Shown in pieces: positions 7,483 through 15,032 of a stretch of DNA of 22,426 nucleotides. A model generated the notes under the pieces. The model was given only the letters and a program-made list of their open reading frames with translations. It made no database searches and was not told the DNA's origin. Position 1 is the stretch's first letter. The number at the start of each line of letters is the position of its first letter. The stretch is from CAYUWM01 sp964448395 (GTDB lineage: Bacteria; Chloroflexota; Dehalococcoidia; E44-bin15), in the NCBI GenBank assembly GCA_964448395.1, contig CAYUWM010000027.1, positions 1 through 22,426 of the forward strand. The letters run 5' to 3'. The position numbers and the translations under genes are program-made.

Positions 7483-9275
7483 GATTCGACCTTCGCAATC
7501 GCCTCCTGTACACATAACTGCGCACAGACACCGCAGCCGGCGCAGGCTTCAGCATCTATCCGCACCACGTCACCGGAGATGAACAGGGCGGGACATCCCA
7601 GGTCCATGCAGTCGAAACAGCCGGCGCACAGGTCGGCATCGACTTGGTAGGGAGTGGCCTTGGCCCGCACCGCCAGCTGGCAGGCGCCCCTGGATATAAC
7701 AACCGACGGCTCGTTGCTGGCTACACATCGTTTTATAGTTGCTTCCAGGGTGGCGACGTCAAACGCGCTCACCACGTTGACATCCGAGATCCCGATGCCC
7801 CTCACCAGCGATTCCAGCTCCACCCTCCCCCCTTTCTCCCCCCTCGCCGAGAGGCCGGTGCCGGGGTGTCCCTGGTGCCCGGTCATCGCCGTCGTCTCGT
7901 TGTCCAGTATTATTACCGTGATGTTTCCCTGGTTATATACCACATCGATCAATCCGGTTATACCCGAGTGCATGAAGGTGGAGTCGCCCAGCACGGCCAC
8001 GATCTTGTTGGGGACACCGGCCTTCTCCAACCCCAGCGCCTGCCCGATGCTGGCCCCCATGCAGGCGCAGGTGTCAAGCGCTGCCAGCGGCGGATACACC
8101 CCCAGAGTATAGCACCCGATATCGCTGGTGACGATGAGTTCGTCTTCGCCAAGCTCTTTCCCTGATACTGCGGACTTGAACCCCAGCTTACGCAGCACGT
8201 ACTCCGCGGCCACGTGCGGGCAGCCGGCGCACAGCTGCGGACGCCGTGCCGGCAGCTGCGTCTGGGGCATTTCAGGCTTCTCCAGCGGCTGCGATGGAGC
8301 CGATATCAGCCCCGCCTTAATAGCACCGTTCTCCACAATCTCGGGGTTCAGCTCGCCGATTATGGGGATGAACTCTTTGCCGCTGACCCGGATGCCAAGG
8401 CGACGCACCTCGTCCTCGATGTAGGGGTCCAATTCCTCGACTACGATTACCCGCTCTACCTCGCTGGCGAACCTTTGTATCAATTTAACTGGAAAAGGAT
8501 AAAGCGTCGTCAGTTTGAGGTGTGAAGCGTCTTTGAACACTTCGCGGGCATACTGGTATGCTACCCCGCTGGATATAACCCCCAGCTTGCGATCGGCCAG
8601 CAGCATCTGGTTGAGGGGAAAATTCTCCACGTAGTCCTGCAGTTTTACGATGCGCTCTTCCATCGCGTGGCGCCGAACGCGGGCGTTGGAAGGGACCATT
8701 ACATATTTCGATGGCGACCGGGTAAATCTGACCGGCTGTAAGGAGGGGCTGCGATCTCCGGTTACGTCGACGACCGTCTTGCAGTGGGATATGCGCGTTG
8801 TGGCACGTAACAGCACCGGTGTGTCGAACTCCTCGCTGATATCGTAAGCCCAGCGCATAAGGTCGTAGGCCTCCTGGCTGTCGGTGGGCTCGAGCATAGG
8901 TACCTTGGCGAACCTGGCAAAGTGGCGGTTATCCTGCTCTCCCTGTGAGCTGTGTTCCCCGGGATCGTCGCAGGATATCACCACCAAGCCGCCGATTATA
9001 CCAGTGGTGGCGACGGCGAAAAAGGGGTCAGCAGCAACATTGAGGCCAACGTGCTTCATGGAGACCAGGGCGCGGACGCCGCCGTAGGCTGCCCCCATCC
9101 CCACCTCCAGCGCCACCTTTTCATTTGTGGACCACTCGGTGTACACGCCATCCATGCGGGCGATATTCTCCAGTATCTCGGTGCTGGGGGTTCCGGGATA
9201 GGCAGTAGCGACGGCGATACCTGCGTGGTATGCACCCAGAGCCATGGCTTCGTTACCCGACAGTAACCGTTTCAC
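7479..9275 (-). CDS. iorA: Indolepyruvate:ferredoxin oxidoreductase alpha subunit
   Basis: The thiamine-diphosphate and iron-sulfur subunit that oxidatively decarboxylates arylpyruvates (from Trp, Phe, Tyr) to arylacetyl-CoA while reducing ferredoxin; the reaction can run in reverse in anaerobes. The protein is 598 aa. It starts LLSGNEAMALGAYHAGI and has the YPGTPSTEI motif (26-34), LCAGCPH (about 347-353), the TPP-binding GDSTFMHSG...ILDNETTAMTG (about 428-465) and a C-terminal ferredoxin domain (545-598). That domain has two cysteine groups, CxxCxxCxxxxCP and CxxCxxCxxxC. The start is GTG 9275 with a weak GAAAGG 11 bases upstream. It follows livF by 43 bases with no terminator, so it probably shares the liv transcript. 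Confidence 0.93.
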   Translation of the reverse strand: MKRLLSGNEAMALGAYHAGIAVATAYPGTPSTEILENIARMDGVYTEWSTNEKVALEVGMGAAYGGVRALVSMKHVGLNVAADPFFAVATTGIIGGLVVISCDDPGEHSSQGEQDNRHFARFAKVPMLEPTDSQEAYDLMRWAYDISEEFDTPVLLRATTRISHCKTVVDVTGDRSPSLQPVRFTRSPSKYVMVPSNARVRRHAMEERIVKLQDYVENFPLNQMLLADRKLGVISSGVAYQYAREVFKDASHLKLTTLYPFPVKLIQRFASEVERVIVVEELDPYIEDEVRRLGIRVSGKEFIPIIGELNPEIVENGAIKAGLISAPSQPLEKPEMPQTQLPARRPQLCAGCPHVAAEYVLRKLGFKSAVSGKELGEDELIVTSDIGCYTLGVYPPLAALDTCACMGASIGQALGLEKAGVPNKIVAVLGDSTFMHSGITGLIDVVYNQGNITVIILDNETTAMTGHQGHPGTGLSARGEKGGRVELESLVRGIGISDVNVVSAFDVATLEATIKRCVASNEPSVVISRGACQLAVRAKATPYQVDADLCAGCFDCMDLGCPALFISGDVVRIDAEACAGCGVCAQLCVQEAIAKVES

Positions 9276-9318
9276 GTTTAATAAGGCCTTTCATAAATTG
9301 TAACACTTTCCTGGCATT

Positions 9319-10077
9319 TCATGCTACACTCTTTCCGAGGTATGCTTGCCTCACCTTGTCATCTCCCATGAGATCCCTGGCGCTACCCTCAATGGTGATG
9401 CGGCCTCTTTCCATGACGTATCCCCTGTCGGCTATCTTGAGGGCGGCGCTGGCATCCTGCTCTACAAGCAGTATGGTAAGCCCTTCATCCCTGAGCCTGA
9501 GTATGAGATTCAGGATCTCTTTAACCAGGATTGGCGCCAGGCCGAGCGACGGTTCGTCGAGGAGGAGCATTTTCGGTGAAGACATCAGCGCCCGCCCGAT
9601 AGCCAGCATCTGCTGCTCCCCACCGCTGAGGCTGCCCGCCTCCTGCTCCAGCCGTTCCCTGAGAACAGGGAAAAGCCTGAACACCGTTTCCAGATTGGAT
9701 TGCACCTCGGGGCGGCGCAGGAACCAGCCGATGTACCCCAGATTGCTGAGCCTGCTGCGGGCGCACTGCGAATAAGCACCCATGGTGAGATTATCCTTCA
9801 CTGACATCGCCCCGAATATCTGCCTGCCTTCCGGCACGTAGGCCAAGCCCATTTGAACCGTCCTGTGAGCCGAAAAGTCGGATATTTGACATTCGTCGAG
9901 CCAGATGCTACCGCTTTTCAGGGATACCACGCCGGAGATGGCGTTCAGCAGACTGCTCTTGCCCGCTCCGTTGGCCCCGATGATGGTGACAATCTCCCCA
10001 TCGTTAACGGTGATAGATACCTCCCTGAGTCCGGCGACCTGTCCGTAAACTACTGACGCATTATCGACTCGCAGCAC
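9319..10077 (-). CDS. livF: Branched-chain amino acid ABC transporter, ATP-binding protein LivF
   Basis: A 252-aa ATPase of the LivF group. Walker A is GANGAGKS (34-41), the LivF-typical AYVPEGRQIFG follows (79-89), the signature is LSGGEQ (150-155) and Walker B is MLLLDE (170-175). It energises uptake of branched-chain or other hydrophobic amino acids with LivG, LivH, LivM and LivK. The start is GTG 10077, which shares one base with the livG stop TAG. The livG end itself supplies GGAGGTG as ribosome binding site. The residues 100-130 are slightly longer than in many LivF proteins. Confidence 0.94.
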   Translation of the reverse strand: MLRVDNASVVYGQVAGLREVSITVNDGEIVTIIGANGAGKSSLLNAISGVVSLKSGSIWLDECQISDFSAHRTVQMGLAYVPEGRQIFGAMSVKDNLTMGAYSQCARSRLSNLGYIGWFLRRPEVQSNLETVFRLFPVLRERLEQEAGSLSGGEQQMLAIGRALMSSPKMLLLDEPSLGLAPILVKEILNLILRLRDEGLTILLVEQDASAALKIADRGYVMERGRITIEGSARDLMGDDKVRQAYLGKSVA

Positions 10078-10919
10078 TAGTCCACCTCCTCACCCAGGTA
10101 AGCAGCGATGACTTTTCGGTCCTTCTGAATCTGGGCGGCGGTGCCCTCCGCTATCTTCTGACCGCTGTCAAGCACGATGATCCACTCGGCAATGCCCATC
10201 ACCAGCGGCATATCGTGCTCTACCAGAATGATGCTTATGCCCAGTTCCTTAATGCGGCGGATTAGGTCGCTGAGTTCACGTTTTTCCAGCGTGTTCAGCC
10301 CGGCTCCAGGCTCGTCGAGCAACAGCAGTTGGGGCTCGGTGGCCAAAGCCCGGGCTATAGCCAACAGCTTCTGCTGTCCCAGCGGCAGGCTGAGCGCATT
10401 GTGCTGAGCGTGTGTCCCTAATCCCACCATATTGAGGTATTTCATCGCATTCAGGGAGATTGTCTCTTCCTCCCGGCGAGCCTTGGGAGATCTGATTGCG
10501 GCACTGAGGAAACCGTAGTGGCTGCGGGGATGATGACCGGTCATAATGTTTTCTAGAACAGTCATGTTCCCGAAGAGGATCGCGTTTTGAAAGGTTCGGG
10601 CGATGCCCATCGCCGCCCTCTTGTGTGCCGGAATATATTGTTGAAGCTTCTCTGAAAATATCTTCTGCCTCAACTCGGGTCCAATCGCTTTTGCGTACCA
10701 CGGAACTCGCTTCATCGAATGACCGTTGAAGAATATATCACCGGAGGTGGGCCGGTAAGCGCCTGCGATAGTATTGAACAGCGTGGTCTTGCCTGCCCCG
10801 TTGGGCCCGATTATGGCGGTGATTTTCCCTGCCTCAACCGATAAATCAATATGGTCTAAAGCCACCAGACCACCGAAGGCTTTGGTCAGCCCCCTTGTCT
10901 CCAGTATCGACTCGCTCAC
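10077..10919 (-). CDS. livG: Branched-chain amino acid ABC transporter, ATP-binding protein LivG
   Basis: A 280-aa ATPase. Walker A is GPNGAGKT (38-45), the Q-loop RTFQN is at 108-112, the degenerate signature LPLGQQK at 178-184 is usual for LivG, and Walker B LLLLDE is at 198-203. About 25 residues more than a standard LivG are explained by an insertion of charged sequence around 70-97, before the HKRAAMGIARTFQ stretch. It starts at GTG 10919, overlapping the livM stop by four bases (GTGA), and ends overlapping livF, so translation of M-G-F is coupled. Confidence 0.94.
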   Translation of the reverse strand: MSESILETRGLTKAFGGLVALDHIDLSVEAGKITAIIGPNGAGKTTLFNTIAGAYRPTSGDIFFNGHSMKRVPWYAKAIGPELRQKIFSEKLQQYIPAHKRAAMGIARTFQNAILFGNMTVLENIMTGHHPRSHYGFLSAAIRSPKARREEETISLNAMKYLNMVGLGTHAQHNALSLPLGQQKLLAIARALATEPQLLLLDEPGAGLNTLEKRELSDLIRRIKELGISIILVEHDMPLVMGIAEWIIVLDSGQKIAEGTAAQIQKDRKVIAAYLGEEVD

Positions 10920-11956
10920 GGTTCGACCTTCCCCGACCTTAATCTGAGCACTTTTCGCTCATAGATGTCCCTTGATATAGAGGGTAGCTCCCGCCAGTTA
11001 TACCTGAGCCACTCGAATGCTGACCGCACGGCGACGAACAGGCCCTGCGGCATAAAGATCATCACCAGTACCAGGATAAGTCCATATATGGGGATATCCC
11101 ATCCCGCAAGCTGGGGATAGCTGACCAGTATCTCGTCGCTCAACCAGCGTGTGGTGCCGGCGCCGAAGATGGCGCCCCAGACGCTGGCCAGGCCACCGAT
11201 TACCGCCATTACCACCAGCTTCACCGAGGCTATCGCGTCGAAGCTCTGGGGGCTGATGTGGCGCAGGTGGTGTGCGAATAGACTGCCCGCTAGCGAAGCG
11301 TAAACGGCACTCAATACGAATATCTTGACCTTGAACTGTGCCACGTTGATGCCTATCGATTCTGCGGCGGCCTCGCTGCCGTGGATCGCCCTTAGCGCCC
11401 TGCCGGTTCGTGACCTCACGATGTTCTGCGATATGAACAGCGTAGCCAGACAGAAGGCCCAGACCAGGAAATAACGTTTAAAAGAAGTGTCGAAGGCAAA
11501 GCCCCCGATGGAGAGGAAAGGGATGCCGGAGAAGCCGTCGGGCCCGCCGGGGCCTTCTCTGCTGAAGATTATCCAGACGATTACGCCGATCGCCAGGGTC
11601 GCCAGGGCGAGGTAGTTGCCCCTAAGTCTGAGGATGGGATAGCCTATCACATAGGCAAAGATTCCGGTAACCACCGCTGCGATCAGCATTGCCAGCCAGG
11701 GGTTGACGCTGTTGTAGGTGCTCAGCACACCGGAGATATAGGCCCCGCAGCCGTAAAATGCTGCCTGCCCAAGAGATACCTGCCCGGTATAGCCCATCAA
11801 AAGACAGAGCCCTACTGTGACCATGGTGCTGATGCCGATGAATATCATCAGGGTGGTGTACTGTCCGGGGAACCAGTCGAATGGCAGCAGGATAAGCAGA
11901 AGCAGCAATACGGCCATTACCAGATAAGGCCATTTAGACTTCAGTCTTGACAACAT
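10916..11956 (-). CDS. livM: Branched-chain amino acid ABC transporter, permease LivM
   Basis: A polytopic inner-membrane permease of 346 aa from ATG 11956, with about eight to nine hydrophobic helices and the LivM hallmarks GQVSLGQAAFYGCGAY and LRGNYLALATLAIG. The cytoplasmic coupling region is SRTGRALRAIHGSEAAAESIGI. I prefer ATG 11956 to the longer frame from 12034: it has AGAGG 9 bases upstream and begins four bases after the livH stop, while the extra 26 residues of the longer frame lie over livH and are not membrane-like. It forms the transmembrane pair with LivH. Confidence 0.93.
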   Translation of the reverse strand: MLSRLKSKWPYLVMAVLLLLLILLPFDWFPGQYTTLMIFIGISTMVTVGLCLLMGYTGQVSLGQAAFYGCGAYISGVLSTYNSVNPWLAMLIAAVVTGIFAYVIGYPILRLRGNYLALATLAIGVIVWIIFSREGPGGPDGFSGIPFLSIGGFAFDTSFKRYFLVWAFCLATLFISQNIVRSRTGRALRAIHGSEAAAESIGINVAQFKVKIFVLSAVYASLAGSLFAHHLRHISPQSFDAIASVKLVVMAVIGGLASVWGAIFGAGTTRWLSDEILVSYPQLAGWDIPIYGLILVLVMIFMPQGLFVAVRSAFEWLRYNWRELPSISRDIYERKVLRLRSGKVEP

Positions 11957-11960
11957 GAGA

Positions 11961-12848
11961 TTATGCCTCTTCTGCCGCCAGCCTGCCGGATCTGATGAGC
12001 AGGATCGCCAGCAGGACAACCAGCCCCCAGACATCCATATATTCAGATGTAAAGGGGCCGTAGTTAATCCCTACTACAATATTTTCTACGATGCCGATAA
12101 TAATGCCGCCGATAACGGTGGCTATAGGGCTTTTAAAGCCGCCGATAGATGCCGCCACGAATCCCTTGAGCCCTATCATAAATCCCGCATTGTAGGACAT
12201 CAGTGTCCATGGTGCCATGACCACACCACCGATGCCGCCCAGGGCTGCCGCCAGGATAAATGCGATGAGTGCCATCGTCTTGGTGTTGATGCCCACCAGT
12301 CCCGCCGCCTGCGGGTTTATGGCGCATGCCTTCAATGCCTTGCCAACCATGGTGCGGGTGAGGAACAGGTGTAGCAGAACCGTGACCAGCACCGCAGTGC
12401 CGATCACCCATAATACCTGCGGCTGGATATACGCCCCGAAAAGGCGTATGGATTCGTTGCCGGTGAAGGGGAGGGGGCGCACCGCATCGACGCCCCACAT
12501 CAGTTTGGTGCCGGCGATGCCGCGGATGAAAATGGAGGCTCCGATGGTAATTATAATGAGGCTTATGACCGACGCTTTTCTGGCGGTGCGGATTGCCAGC
12601 AGATACATGATTGCGCCAATGATGGCAGTGATGATTATTGACAGGATCGATGCTGCTGCAACTGGCAAGCCGGCTGAAACGGCCAGCGTGAACGATAGCA
12701 TGCCACCCAGCATCACGAACTCGCCCTGGGCGAAGTTAATGATGCGGGTTACAGCGTATATAATAGTAAAGCCAAGGCCGACTAAGGCGTAGACGCTGCC
12801 TTGGCTAAGGCCGGATATAAGGTACTGCAGAAACTGGTCCGCTGACAT
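11961..12848 (-). CDS. livH: Branched-chain amino acid ABC transporter, permease LivH
   Basis: A 295-aa permease with about eight hydrophobic helices. The start LQYLISGLSQGSVYALVGLG and the following INFAQGEFVMLGG are diagnostic of LivH, and the coupling segment is TMVGKALKACAINPQAAGLVGI. It is separated from livK by 93 bases that hold a strong hairpin, so it probably receives less message than the binding protein. The livM gene follows after four bases. Confidence 0.94.
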   Translation of the reverse strand: MSADQFLQYLISGLSQGSVYALVGLGFTIIYAVTRIINFAQGEFVMLGGMLSFTLAVSAGLPVAAASILSIIITAIIGAIMYLLAIRTARKASVISLIIITIGASIFIRGIAGTKLMWGVDAVRPLPFTGNESIRLFGAYIQPQVLWVIGTAVLVTVLLHLFLTRTMVGKALKACAINPQAAGLVGINTKTMALIAFILAAALGGIGGVVMAPWTLMSYNAGFMIGLKGFVAASIGGFKSPIATVIGGIIIGIVENIVVGINYGPFTSEYMDVWGLVVLLAILLIRSGRLAAEEA

Positions 12849-12881
12849 CGATCAGCTCTCAAAGTCGGATGATATTAGATA

Positions 12882-12910
12882 GAAAGGGGGAAGTAACACT
12901 TCCCCCTTTC
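12882..12910 (-). promoter_or_regulatory. Intercistronic hairpin between livK and livH
   Basis: A perfect 13-bp stem (12882-12894 with 12898-12910) has a 3-base loop. On the - strand it is followed by TATCTAATATC, not a U-run, so it is better read as a 3' stabiliser of livK mRNA and partial attenuator than as a full terminator. Binding-protein genes are usually expressed above their permeases by this device. Confidence 0.7.
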
Positions 12911-12941
12911 AAAGTCTACAAAGCGATAGACCAGTCGACCT

Positions 12942-14141
12942 CTACTGGAGCCAAGTCCACTCCCCGTCTACGATCTCGATCATGGCCAGCGAGCCCGGCT
13001 GCATCCCGAGGTGGTCTGTCGGTGACATGGTGAACACCCCTCCAGTGCCGGCGAAGTTAGTGATTTGCTCCAGGCTGTCCCGCACAGACGCCCTGGCATC
13101 AGCCAGGCTTAACCCTTCGTCCATGTCCTCCAGCGCCATCACCACCATGCTGAGCGCGTCGTAAGCATGGCCTCCAAAGGTGTTGATGGTTCCTTCCCCG
13201 TAAAGTGCTTCGTAGTCATCCCTGTAGCTCACCAGCGTATCCTTCTGAGGGTCGGTGTCTGGAACATCGTCAACGAACAGCAGCTTGCCCGCAGGGAAGA
13301 TGACCCCATTGGCGGCATCCCCAGCCTGGTCGATGAATGCTTTGTTGGCGATGCCGTGGCTGCAGTACAGAGGGATTTCCATATTTAGCGTTTGCATATC
13401 TCGTGCAACCATGGCACCCTCTTTGTCAGTGGACCAGCAGACAACTGCCTCAGCATCGGTGCCCTTGATATGGGTAAGCTGCGACTGCATGCTGGTGTCT
13501 CCCTCATCAAATACCTGATCATCGACCACCGTGAGGCCATAGTCAGCAGCATCTGATAGAAGTATGCCTCTACCGCCGGCGCCGAATCCGGAGGTAGCGG
13601 TTATTATAGCTATCTTGCTGTATCCCTGGTCCTGCATGTAGGTATAAATTTCACTTACAGCTTCTTTATCGGCCTGCGGTGTCTTGAATATCCAGTAACG
13701 CTCCTCCACTGGGGTCACGATCTGGATACTGGCGGCGCAGGATACCAGCGGAATCTCTGCCGTTGTCATTATATCGATAATGGCTAGGCTGTTCCCGCTG
13801 GTGGTAGGGCCGATGATTGCCAGCACCTGGTCCTGCTCGATAAGCTTGTTAGACAGTGTGGCGCATCTATCTGAACTTGTCTCGTCGTCGTATAGTATGA
13901 CTTCCAGAGGATGCCCGTTGACTCCGCCAGCAGCGTTTATCTGGCCCACCATCATCTCCACGGTATTCTCTTCGGGAACCCCCAGGTTGGAGGCTGCACC
14001 GGTGGTAGAGAACAGGGCGCCTACTGTATACGTTTCTTTCTCCGGCTCCTGCTGCTCCTCTGTCCCACAATTGATACCGCTGATAGCGATAAGCGCTACC
14101 ACTAGGATCAGGACGAACGACTGTTTAAGGTATTTCTGCAT
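12942..14141 (-). CDS. livK: Branched-chain amino acid ABC transporter, substrate-binding protein
   Basis: A 399-aa extracytoplasmic binding protein of the type 1 periplasmic-binding fold (Peripla_BP_6). The N-terminus has a positively charged start, a hydrophobic core (about 8-20) and SGINC with C25. This could be a lipidation site, but asparagine at -1 and isoleucine at -2 make a poor lipobox. The mature protein shows YTVGALFSTTGAASNLGVP, VEVILYDDETSSD-like and IGPTTSGNSLAI, which form the amino acid site in LivJ/LivK. The start ATG follows GGGGGAG by three to four bases. It heads the liv-ior-paaK run behind a good promoter. The ligand could be branched-chain or aromatic amino acids; the ior and paaK neighbours make the aromatic option worth considering. 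Confidence 0.92.
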   Translation of the reverse strand: MQKYLKQSFVLILVVALIAISGINCGTEEQQEPEKETYTVGALFSTTGAASNLGVPEENTVEMMVGQINAAGGVNGHPLEVILYDDETSSDRCATLSNKLIEQDQVLAIIGPTTSGNSLAIIDIMTTAEIPLVSCAASIQIVTPVEERYWIFKTPQADKEAVSEIYTYMQDQGYSKIAIITATSGFGAGGRGILLSDAADYGLTVVDDQVFDEGDTSMQSQLTHIKGTDAEAVVCWSTDKEGAMVARDMQTLNMEIPLYCSHGIANKAFIDQAGDAANGVIFPAGKLLFVDDVPDTDPQKDTLVSYRDDYEALYGEGTINTFGGHAYDALSMVVMALEDMDEGLSLADARASVRDSLEQITNFAGTGGVFTMSPTDHLGMQPGSLAMIEIVDGEWTWLQ

Positions 14142-14227
14142 CTACTCCCCCTTCTCATTTTATTTCTGGAAACCCCCGATTGTCGTTTGCCAGCTCAGTG
14201 GCTGTCTCCTGTACCTACCGAGCAGTG

Positions 14228-14256
14228 AGTATAGCACACAAAAACTTATGGTGCAA
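14228..14256 (-). promoter_or_regulatory. Promoter of the liv-ior-paaK operon
   Basis: On the - strand: TTGCAC (14256-14251), a 17-base spacer and TATACT (14233-14228), preceded by GTGC. The transcript should start near 14221, about 80 bases before the livK ATG. Confidence 0.7.
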
Positions 14257-14276
14257 TAGTGTCAACTATGGTTATC

Positions 14277-14290
14277 TCGAATCTATTCGA
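14277..14290. promoter_or_regulatory. Palindrome upstream of the liv promoter (possible operator)
   Basis: TCGAATCTATTCGA is a perfect 6-2-6 inverted repeat whose inner edge is 20 bases upstream of the liv -35 box. The position suits an activator site. It could equally be a chance repeat. Confidence 0.4.
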
Positions 14291-14332
14291 AAACAAAGGG
14301 AGCTCCATTATCGCTGAGTGTCCGCCAGTCTA

Positions 14333-14986
14333 TCACAACACAAAGTTGAGCCCCGCAGATATGAAATACGCGCCAAGTCCAATCAGCGATATCCCGCAGA
14401 GATACAGGAGCCAATGATAAGCCTTATCCTTAATAATCCTCTTTCCTGAAACTATGACAAAGGAGACCAGTGCATACCATACCAGATCGGCCAGTATATG
14501 GCCGGTGAAGAAGGAGGCAACCCCCGCCGCTCCCAGTTTCAGTGACCACAGCAGCCAGACCATGCCAATCGTCACCCACCAGATGAACCAGTAAGGGTTG
14601 GATAAACTGATTACCGCGCCGGAGAGAATCCATCTTCTGTGCTGTCTGGTGACGACCGTGTTATCCGATGGAACGGCCACTATGAGTCGGTTCCAGCTGG
14701 TGTCTATTATATTGATGCCCATCACTATCAGTACTATGCCTCCGATTATGCCGATCAAACCGGTAACCAGGTCACCTACGATTATCTGACTCAGACCCAG
14801 CACCAGCGCGATCACGAGTGTCAGTTCCAGAACGCCGTGCCCCAGCACCAGCAACGGGCCGGCCCAGAAGCCGCGCCTGGCGGTTTCGCTGATTGTCAGT
14901 GCTAGAAGCGGACCGGGCATTACGGCTCCAGAGAGCCCGATAACGAATGAGGTGGTGAAAATGACCACAATCGTAGCTTCAGGCAT
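14333..14986 (-). CDS. LysE/RhtB-family amino acid exporter
   Basis: A 217-aa membrane protein with six hydrophobic helices and the family signature SGAVMPGPLLALTI (19-32) in the first helix, normal length for the LysE superfamily. Such proteins export amino acids (lysine, homoserine, threonine, leucine) by proton exchange. It lies directly upstream of the liv importer on the same strand, so import and overflow export of amino acids are neighbours. No ribosome binding site precedes ATG 14986. The promoter places the transcription start at or next to the A of this ATG, so translation is probably leaderless. The exported substrate is unknown. Confidence 0.85.
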   Translation of the reverse strand: MPEATIVVIFTTSFVIGLSGAVMPGPLLALTISETARRGFWAGPLLVLGHGVLELTLVIALVLGLSQIIVGDLVTGLIGIIGGIVLIVMGINIIDTSWNRLIVAVPSDNTVVTRQHRRWILSGAVISLSNPYWFIWWVTIGMVWLLWSLKLGAAGVASFFTGHILADLVWYALVSFVIVSGKRIIKDKAYHWLLYLCGISLIGLGAYFISAGLNFVL

Positions 14987-14992
14987 ATGATG

Positions 14993-15021
14993 AGTATAGC
15001 AAGTTGGGTTAGGGGTTACAA
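14993..15021 (-). promoter_or_regulatory. Promoter of the LysE-family gene, predicted leaderless
   Basis: On the - strand: TTGTAA (15021-15016), a 17-base spacer, TATACT (14998-14993), then only six bases before ATG (14986). It lies just past the stop of the upstream gene, so the exporter has its own transcript. Confidence 0.65.
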
Positions 15022-15032
15022 CAGCTTGGGCG

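Noticed and set aside
7008..7515. Several frames on both strands that read through the N block
   Set aside because: They depend on the placeholder gap length. Only the split iorB reading gives family-like protein on both sides.
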